From assembly GCA_910586045.1 (NCBI GenBank), contig CAJUIH010000044.1, positions 12,593-24,540 on the forward strand: a stretch of 11,948 nt of DNA, given 5' to 3'. Each line of letters starts with the position of its first letter. Position 1 is the first letter of the stretch. Below the pieces are notes generated by a model. The model searched no databases. It was not told the origin of the DNA and worked only from the letters and a program-made list of their open reading frames with translations. This document shows, in pieces, positions 7,781 to 11,948 of this stretch. The position numbers and the translations under genes are program-made. This DNA comes from an uncultured Eubacterium sp. (GTDB lineage: Bacteria > Bacillota > Clostridia > Lachnospirales > Lachnospiraceae).

Positions 7781-8011
7781 TTAGTTTATAGCATTTTTAA
7801 TCTGTTCTACGGCATCGCCGACCGTCGCGATTTTTTCGGCTTCTTCATTGGCGATCTCGATATCAAATTCTTCTTCGATGCCCATGATAATCTGAAAAAC
7901 GTCCAGAGAATCGGCGCCAAGATCATCTACAAAAGTGGTATCCATTGTGATTTCTTCCTCATCCACGTTTAAAACTTCTGCAATGATTTTTTTGATTTTC
8001 TCAAATTCCAT
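7781..8011 (-). CDS. acpP: Acyl carrier protein
   Basis: A 76-residue acidic four-helix protein that carries growing acyl chains for fatty-acid synthesis on a 4'-phosphopantetheine arm. The attachment serine is S35 in the motif GADSLD (32-37), followed by the typical helix II sequence with an EEEFD segment. Length and charge match bacterial AcpP. AAAGGAGG lies 9 bases before the ATG. It sits 48 bases after plsX, whose enzyme uses acyl-ACP, and before rnc, a common order in Firmicutes. Confidence 0.97.
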   Translation of the reverse strand: MEFEKIKKIIAEVLNVDEEEITMDTTFVDDLGADSLDVFQIIMGIEEEFDIEIANEEAEKIATVGDAVEQIKNAIN

Positions 8012-8059
8012 GATTCTTTTCCTCCTTTATTATTTTTGCTTATTTTTATGTCTTCCCCA

Positions 8060-9079
8060 TTATTCAGACGTGCTTGCGGCCAAAATCTGGCGGCTTATTT
8101 TTTCATTCATCTTCTGTTTCGAAAAATTCACGCACTGTATAACGGAGTGCTTTACCTCCAGGGCTTTGGAACTTCCATGCGCTTTTACGACCAGCCCGTT
8201 CAATCCGAGCAGAGGAGCGCCCCCATATTGCGTAGCGTCAAAATTTTTCAGCGTCTTTTTCAGTGCGGGTTGAATCAGCAGAGCGCCGATTTTCGTTCGA
8301 AGCGAGGACATCAGCGTCTTTTTTACTTCTTTTAAAAGCATAGAACTGACCCCTTCAAACATTTTCAAAACCACATTCCCGACAAATGCTTCGCACACGA
8401 TCACGTCTGCTTCCCCATACGGAATATCCCTTGCTTCGATACTGCCTGTGAAATGAATGTCACGGCACTCTTTGAGCAGCGGGATCGTTTCTTTTACAAG
8501 GGCGTTTCCCTTTTCTTCTTCCGAACCGATATTGACGATTGCTACGCGCGGCTTTTTGATTCCCATGATATGCTCCATATAAATCGATCCCATTTTTGCA
8601 AACTGCACTAACTGGGAAGCTCTCGCGTCCACGTTTGCCCCGCAGTCAAGCAGCAGGGACACACCTTTGGACGTAGGGATTAACGGGGCAAGCGGCGGAC
8701 GTTCCACACCTTTTAACCTGCCGACAAGCAACTGCCCGCCTGCCAGAACCGCCCCGGTGCTGCCCGCGGATACAAACGCGTCTGCTTCGCCATGTTTTAC
8801 CATATTTAGGCCGGCGACAATGGACGAATCTTTCTTTTTGCGGATGGCGGCGACCGGCGGCTCCGACATCCCAATCACTTCTTTCGTATAGACAGCCCGT
8901 ACCCGTCCTGCATCAAATTTATATTTTCTAAGCTCTGCATCCAGTGGTTTTTTCAGACCCGTAAATACCAGTGTCAGGTCCTTTTCCGCGTCCAGGGCCG
9001 CGATCGCGCCTTTTACAATTTCGCCCGGCGCATGGTCCCCGCCCATCGCATCGACAACTACCCTTATGTTCTGCTCCAT
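8060..9079 (-). CDS. plsX: Phosphate acyltransferase PlsX
   Basis: A 339-residue peripheral enzyme that turns acyl-ACP and phosphate into acyl-phosphate, the donor for PlsY in the first step of phospholipid synthesis. Family marks are DAMGGDHAP (10-18), SAGSTGA (104-110), DCGAN (145-149), NIGSEEEKGN (183-192), GNVVLK (234-239) and YGGAPLLG (285-292). Length is normal. AGGAGG stands 5 bases before the ATG. It is the first gene of the long operon, with its own promoter at 9140-9168; acpP follows directly. I see no FapR-type operator (TTAGTACCT-like dyad) in the leader. Confidence 0.97.
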   Translation of the reverse strand: MEQNIRVVVDAMGGDHAPGEIVKGAIAALDAEKDLTLVFTGLKKPLDAELRKYKFDAGRVRAVYTKEVIGMSEPPVAAIRKKKDSSIVAGLNMVKHGEADAFVSAGSTGAVLAGGQLLVGRLKGVERPPLAPLIPTSKGVSLLLDCGANVDARASQLVQFAKMGSIYMEHIMGIKKPRVAIVNIGSEEEKGNALVKETIPLLKECRDIHFTGSIEARDIPYGEADVIVCEAFVGNVVLKMFEGVSSMLLKEVKKTLMSSLRTKIGALLIQPALKKTLKNFDATQYGGAPLLGLNGLVVKAHGSSKALEVKHSVIQCVNFSKQKMNEKISRQILAASTSE

Positions 9080-9139
9080 GTAATCCTCCTGGTGTTTCTG
9101 TTTTTTCCGGCTGTTTCTGGCAATTAGGAAATCATTTAC

Positions 9140-9168
9140 AATATACTATATGTGATTCTATAAATCAA
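9140..9168 (-). promoter_or_regulatory. Sigma-A type promoter of the plsX-acpP-rnc-smc-ftsY-ilvA operon
   Basis: Minus-strand TTGATT (9168-9163), a 17-base spacer and TATATT (9145-9140), in an A/T-rich stretch just after the rpmF terminator. The predicted transcription start is near 9133, giving a leader of about 54 nt before plsX. Confidence 0.75.
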
Positions 9169-9218
9169 TAAAAAATTGAAAGAAAAAGGCCTTACGGCAT
9201 AAGCCGCAAAGCCTCTTT
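9169..9218 (-). terminator. Strong intrinsic terminator after rpmF
   Basis: On the minus strand a 16-bp stem (9218-9203 with 9198-9183) with a TTAT loop and three G-U wobbles is followed by TTTTTCTTTC and a further T6 run. The wobbles would be mismatches on the plus strand, so the terminator works for rpmF. It separates the DUF177-rpmF unit from the plsX operon. Confidence 0.92.
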
Positions 9219-9242
9219 TCTTTCGAAACCGCCGCCCGGCCT

Positions 9243-9422
9243 TTAGTCTACCGGAATGATTTCTTTTTTATTGTATGTCCCACAGTTTTTGCAAACCCTG
9301 TGCGGCACCATCAGCTCCCCGCATTTGCTGCATTTTACTAATGTAGGGGCCGTCATTTTCCAATTCGCTCTCCTCTTATCCCTTCTGCTGCGGGAAGATT
9401 TATTCTTTGGACAAATGGACAT
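9243..9422 (-). CDS. rpmF: 50S ribosomal protein L32
   Basis: A 59-residue basic protein of the large ribosomal subunit. The N-terminal half is Arg/Lys rich (SRSRRDKRRANW), and a zinc ribbon is formed by C31, C34, C44 and C47 in the pattern CxxC-9-CxxC. A longer upstream reading frame in the same phase merely shadows the DUF177 gene. The ATG at 9422 is fixed by AAGGAGG 9 bases upstream and by the conserved MSICPKNK start. It follows the DUF177 stop by 4 bases and is followed by a strong terminator. All four cysteines are kept, so this is the zinc-binding (C+) form. Confidence 0.97.
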   Translation of the reverse strand: MSICPKNKSSRSRRDKRRANWKMTAPTLVKCSKCGELMVPHRVCKNCGTYNKKEIIPVD

Positions 9423-9426
9423 CTGC

Positions 9427-9990
9427 TTACACCTCCTTAAACTTGTTAAACACATCCTGAAATGCTGCCATACGCGGATCCGGCACGGAACGGTCACAGC
9501 CGCATTCGGTCTCATTGCGATTGGCGCCGCATTTACTGCAGATCCCCCTGCAGTCCTCTCGGCACAGTGTCTTGAGCGGCCATACGGACAAGATTTCCCC
9601 ATATACCAGCCGGTCTGTGTCAAGCTGGCTTCCGTTCCGGTATGCCGCCTGTTCAAGACAATCCTCCTCGTCCTGCGGGTCTGTTGGATGGCTTTTCTCA
9701 TCAAAACCGCAGACATCCGGTTCCAACGGAAGATCTTTATCAATCACCAGATGCAGTACAACCGGCACCTCTTGTAAACAACGGTCACATGGAATGGATA
9801 CCGTAAGATCCAGCGCACCCCGTATAAGCAGACGCTGATCGTCCACGTTGGCCACACGCAGTAGGAATGGTTCTTTTTTTATAATAGGAAAGGCACCCAT
9901 TTTAGACCGGAATGACTCCATATCAATACGGACTTCCCTTTCTTCTTCTGTATTCCTGTTTGCATATACTGAGGAAAGATCTAAAATCAT
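9427..9990 (-). CDS. DUF177/YceD family protein
   Basis: A 187-residue member of the YceD/DUF177 family, almost always encoded just before rpmF and linked in other organisms to 23S rRNA accumulation. Cysteines come in pairs: C68/C71 (PCDRC) in the middle and C143, C147, C151, C154, C163 and C165 near the C-terminus, suggesting one or two metal sites. The C-terminal CRGICSKCGANRN block (147-159) is typical of the family. AGGAG lies 6 bases before the ATG at 9990. The last codons (Lys-Glu-Val) encode the Shine-Dalgarno of rpmF, so the two genes are very tightly linked. It has its own strong promoter upstream. Confidence 0.93.
   Translation of the reverse strand: MILDLSSVYANRNTEEEREVRIDMESFRSKMGAFPIIKKEPFLLRVANVDDQRLLIRGALDLTVSIPCDRCLQEVPVVLHLVIDKDLPLEPDVCGFDEKSHPTDPQDEEDCLEQAAYRNGSQLDTDRLVYGEILSVWPLKTLCREDCRGICSKCGANRNETECGCDRSVPDPRMAAFQDVFNKFKEV
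9432..9438 (-). promoter_or_regulatory. rpmF ribosome binding site encoded by the last DUF177 codons
   Basis: AAGGAGG is formed by the Lys and Glu codons plus the first base of the Val codon at the DUF177 C-terminus; the TAA stop lies between it and the rpmF ATG. The site decides the rpmF start and predicts coupled translation. Confidence 0.85.
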
Positions 9991-10010
9991 GGCTTACTCC
10001 TATCCTTACG

Positions 10011-10035
10011 AAAACGTGGATTTTGAACACGCTTT
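10011..10035 (-). promoter_or_regulatory. 5'-end hairpin in the DUF177-rpmF leader
   Basis: Arms AAAGCGTG (10035-10028) and CACGTTTT (10018-10011) form 8 pairs, one a G-U wobble that exists only on the minus strand, around a 9-base loop. It would begin within a few bases of the predicted transcription start (near 10033), so it could protect the 5' end or act as a control element or operator dyad. Confidence 0.4.
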
Positions 10036-10039
10036 AAAA

Positions 10040-10068
10040 AGTATAACCAAGTGCGAATTATTTGTCAA
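10040..10068 (-). promoter_or_regulatory. Near-consensus sigma-A promoter of DUF177-rpmF
   Basis: Minus-strand TTGACA (10068-10063), exactly 17 bases, then TATACT (10045-10040): 11 of 12 consensus bases. The predicted start is near 10033. It is one of the two strongest-looking promoters in the window, fitting a ribosomal protein gene. Confidence 0.9.
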
Positions 10069-10105
10069 TATGCAATTCCATTTATTTTCAGTTATTTCAC
10101 AGTCC

Positions 10106-11293
10106 TTATAAAAGAGCCACCGTTTCCCGTGCTATCGCCAGTTCCTCATTGGTCGGAACCACTAATACCTTTACTTTGGAATCCTGCGTAGAAATCACGA
10201 TTTCCTCTCCGCGTTTGCTGTTGGCTTCGTCATCAATCTGAATCCCAAGATAAGAAAGGTTCTTACAGATTTCTTTCCTTGTTACGCCGTTATTTTCCCC
10301 CAGCCCGGCCGTAAAGCAGATACAGTCTACGCCGTTCATTGCCGCGGCATAAGCGCCGATATATTTTAAAACACGGTAATTAAACACTTTCTGGGCAACC
10401 GCCGCACGGGTATTTCCTTCTTTTTCAGCGGCTTCCAGGTCGCGGAAATCCGAAGATACCCCGGATAAGCCCATAACGCCGGATTTTTTATTTAATACAT
10501 TTAAAACGCCGGGAAGATCCAGCCTTTCTTTTTTTGCGATATACTCCACAGCGGACGGATCAATATCGCCGGAACGTGTCCCCATCACCAATCCTTCGAG
10601 CGGAGAAAGTCCCATTGACGTATCCACCGATTTTCCGTTTTTAACGGCACATACCGAAGCGCCGTTCCCAAGATGGCATACGATTGTTTTGAGTGATTCG
10701 TACGGCTTGTCTAAAATCGCTGCCGCGCGCTTGGACACATAGCTGTGGCTCGTACCATGGAATCCGTATTTACGCACCGCGTATTTTTCATAATACGCAT
10801 AAGGAACCCCATACAAATATGCCTCCTGCGGCATTGTCTGGTGAAACGCCGTATCAAAGACACCTGCCATCGGGGTAGACGGCATTAATTCCTGGCATGC
10901 GCGTACGCCAATCAGGTTCGCCGGATTGTGCAGCGGCGCAAGATCCGAACATGCTTCCACCGCCTGGATCATTTCGTCCGTAATCAGGGCAGACGCCGCA
11001 AACTTTTCCCCGCCATGGACGATCCGGTGGCCGACTGCTCCAATTTCCGAAAGACTTTTGATCACCCCTGTCTTTTCATTCATCAAAGCGTCAATGACCA
11101 TCTGGATTGCCTGTTTATGTGTCGGCATCGCCGCTTCTGTAATTTGCTTTTCCCCTCCCGCAGGCTCATACACCAGCCTGCCGTCAATGCCGATCCGCTC
11201 ACACAGCCCCTTTGCAAGGACGTCTTCTGTTTCGGAATTGATGACCTGGTATTTTAACGATGAGCTTCCGCAGTTAATCACTAATACATTCAT
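10106..11293 (-). CDS. ackA: Acetate kinase
   Basis: A 395-residue enzyme of the ASKHA fold that interconverts acetyl-phosphate + ADP and acetate + ATP, the energy-yielding last step of acetate fermentation. Catalytic and binding residues known from the family are all present: N7 in VINCGSSS, R90 in GHRIVHGG, D147 in FDTAFH, H179 in YGFHGTSH, R240 in GTRSGDIDP and E383 in TNEE. Length is normal. The ATG at 11293 has AGGAG 7 bases upstream. It has its own consensus promoter. No terminator is visible in the 115 bases to the DUF177 gene, so read-through into that unit is likely. The usual partner pta is not next to it in this window. Confidence 0.97.
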   Translation of the reverse strand: MNVLVINCGSSSLKYQVINSETEDVLAKGLCERIGIDGRLVYEPAGGEKQITEAAMPTHKQAIQMVIDALMNEKTGVIKSLSEIGAVGHRIVHGGEKFAASALITDEMIQAVEACSDLAPLHNPANLIGVRACQELMPSTPMAGVFDTAFHQTMPQEAYLYGVPYAYYEKYAVRKYGFHGTSHSYVSKRAAAILDKPYESLKTIVCHLGNGASVCAVKNGKSVDTSMGLSPLEGLVMGTRSGDIDPSAVEYIAKKERLDLPGVLNVLNKKSGVMGLSGVSSDFRDLEAAEKEGNTRAAVAQKVFNYRVLKYIGAYAAAMNGVDCICFTAGLGENNGVTRKEICKNLSYLGIQIDDEANSKRGEEIVISTQDSKVKVLVVPTNEELAIARETVALL

Positions 11294-11333
11294 TCTTTTT
11301 CTCCTTTTTGATGAAATTTACCCAATCACAGTT

Positions 11334-11362
11334 ATTATAATCCTTGTTTCCAGGAGTTTCAA
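11334..11362 (-). promoter_or_regulatory. Sigma-A type promoter of ackA
   Basis: Minus-strand TTGAAA (11362-11357), a 17-base spacer and a perfect TATAAT (11339-11334). The predicted start is near 11327, with a leader of about 33 nt. The palindromic element ends only 30 bases upstream of the -35 box. Confidence 0.88.
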
Positions 11363-11391
11363 GAAATGTTAAAAAATAGACAAAAGAGTGG

Positions 11392-11781
11392 GGAGAGGCG
11401 GTTTGCCCGGCTTGCCGGCGGCCCTCCAGAATGTTAAGATTCCCTAAGCATTCTGCAATTTACATAACGGCAAGCCCCGGACGCGGCGCCTAGTACATCG
11501 AACACAAAATAACTCATAGTTATGCTTGTCTATTTTTCCGATCGCACATGGCAAAAATCCGCAATGTACCCCGGTACACCTCCGGTTTTTGCCATGCACG
11601 CTCAAAAAAATATCCTGCGCCTACCTATGAGCTATTTTGTGTTCGATGTACTAGTTCGCCCTGGCTGCCACCAGCAGCTAAAGGCGCCGCTTGGCTTCGC
11701 CCCTTAGGTTACCGGGCAGAATGCTAAGGGAATCTAAACATTCTTCCAAAGCCGCCGGCAAGCCGGGCAAACCGCCTCTCC
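11392..11781. repeat. 390-bp imperfect palindrome (MITE-like or giant RNA hairpin)
   Basis: The outer arms 11392-11422 and 11751-11781 are perfect 31-bp inverted repeats. Inside them, 11428-11456 pairs with the region near 11717-11745 (27 of 29), 11491-11519 with 11625-11653 (28 of 29) and 11531-11570 with 11573-11612, closing on the apex TGTACC-CC-GGTACA at 11565-11578. The stretch 11457-11490 pairs only partly with 11683-11716; GCGGCGCC is kept. The right arm has 29 extra bases (11654-11682). No transposase, no protein frame with a ribosome site, and no clear target-site duplication is seen at the ends. It fills most of the 655 bases upstream of ackA that lack a gene. Confidence 0.9.
11664..11678 (-). 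repeat. Side hairpin inserted in the right arm of the palindrome
   Basis: GCTGC, loop of five (TGGTG on the minus strand), GCAGC, inside the 29 bases that have no partner in the left arm. It would stick out of the long stem as a side branch. Confidence 0.5.
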
Positions 11782-11788
11782 AATCTAT

Positions 11789-11856
11789 ATAAACGGCGTA
11801 AAATTTCAGCACAATATCATTTGTTTCTGGCCCGCCGTTTATCGGGTTTATTGTGC
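11789..11856. repeat. Two crossing inverted repeats (pseudoknot topology)
   Basis: Perfect 10-bp arms ATAAACGGCG (11789-11798) and CGCCGTTTAT (11833-11842) interleave with perfect 8-bp arms GCACAATA (11809-11816) and TATTGTGC (11849-11856). The order A-B-A'-B' allows an H-type pseudoknot or a switch between two hairpins. The rest of 11782-11948 shows no gene I can support. Confidence 0.6.
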
Positions 11857-11857
11857 A

Positions 11858-11876
11858 ATATTCAATCACCGAATAT
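11858..11876. repeat. Small perfect hairpin beside the crossing repeats
   Basis: ATATTC and GAATAT enclose 7 bases. It would be the first stem of a minus-strand transcript starting near 11884. Confidence 0.45.
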
Positions 11877-11890
11877 ATAGTTTCTTGTAA

Positions 11891-11920
11891 AGTATAAAAG
11901 TTAATCAAAGCATATGTAAA
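11891..11920 (-). promoter_or_regulatory. Possible sigma-A promoter facing the palindrome
   Basis: Minus-strand TTTACA (11920-11915), an 18-base spacer and TATACT (11896-11891): five of six consensus bases in each box. In A/T-rich sequence such matches can be chance, but no gene with a ribosome binding site follows for 590 bases. Confidence 0.45.
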
Positions 11921-11948
11921 TTTGGGCAAGAACAGCCGGATGAGGGAC

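Larger units (their letters stand above)
11371..11884 (-). ncRNA. Candidate structured noncoding RNA upstream of ackA
   Basis: Hypothesis built from four signs: a promoter-like sequence at 11891-11920; two crossing stems at 11789-11856; the 390-bp palindrome, whose mismatches are mostly wobble-compatible only on this strand; and U-rich sequence right after it (TCTTTTGTC, then six T at 11376-11371), just before the ackA promoter. A transcript would be about 510 nt. No protein frame inside has a ribosome binding site or recognisable sequence. A MITE-like mobile palindrome with no RNA role is the main alternative. Confidence 0.33.

Noticed and set aside
9093..9119. Direct repeat TGTTTCTG at 9093-9100 and 9112-9119 in the plsX leader
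   Set aside because: Only 8 bases, low complexity, and between promoter and ribosome site; no known operator matches, so chance is likely.
11522..11707. A 61-residue plus-strand open frame inside the palindrome
   Set aside because: No ribosome binding site, and both halves come from inverted-repeat arms, so its length is a by-product of the repeat.
11850..11880. Plus-strand promoter-like TTGTGC-N17-TATATA
   Set aside because: The -35 box matches only half of the consensus and no coding start with a ribosome binding site follows before the window ends.
11678..11929. An 83-residue minus-strand open frame, open to the window edge
   Set aside because: It would begin with TTG without a ribosome binding site, and its C-terminal third is simply the translated end of the palindrome. 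Its N-terminal part runs through the crossing repeats and resembles no family I know. A gene fragment cut by the element cannot be fully excluded.
1..11948. CRISPR array, tRNA or rRNA genes
   Set aside because: No regularly spaced direct repeats, no cloverleaf with CCA-type end and no conserved rRNA segment were seen on either strand.

Overview
The window looks like a chromosomal segment of a Gram-positive anaerobe of the class Clostridia, most likely Lachnospiraceae-like. The grounds are the gene order ackA - DUF177 - rpmF - plsX - acpP - rnc - smc - ftsY, strong AGGAGG-type ribosome binding sites, consensus sigma-A promoters with 17-bp spacers, and an HPr-like small protein. The genus cannot be fixed from the sequence. 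Every gene I can support lies on the minus strand, so transcription runs from high to low coordinates.

Layout in transcription order. (1) Positions 11294-11948 hold no convincing protein gene. A 390-bp imperfect palindrome (11392-11781) with perfect 31-bp ends sits next to a second, densely structured stretch (11789-11876) and a possible minus-strand promoter (11891-11920). (2) ackA (acetate kinase) has its own promoter at 11334-11362. (3) A near-perfect promoter at 10040-10068 drives the DUF177/YceD gene and rpmF (ribosomal protein L32), closed by a strong intrinsic terminator at 9169-9218. (4) A further promoter at 9140-9168 starts plsX - acpP - rnc - smc - ftsY - ilvA, with short gaps or overlaps. 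A fully paired 19-bp hairpin lies in front of rnc. (5) A secreted DUF4163/DUF3298-type protein follows ilvA without an obvious terminator or promoter. (6) An 88-residue HPr/Crh-like protein has its own promoter (363-391) and ends at an intrinsic terminator (12-30).

The genes link several core processes: acetate and ATP production (ackA), translation (rpmF), phospholipid and fatty-acid synthesis (plsX, acpP), RNA processing (rnc), chromosome organisation (smc), co-translational membrane targeting (ftsY) and threonine deamination (ilvA).

The part most likely to be undescribed is the region upstream of ackA. The transition-type mismatches in the palindrome are mostly tolerated as G-U wobbles only on the minus strand. 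Together with the upstream promoter-like sequence and the U-rich end, this points to either a strand-specific structured RNA of roughly 510 nt or a MITE-like mobile palindrome. The second notable point is the RNase III-substrate-like hairpin in the leader of rnc itself.
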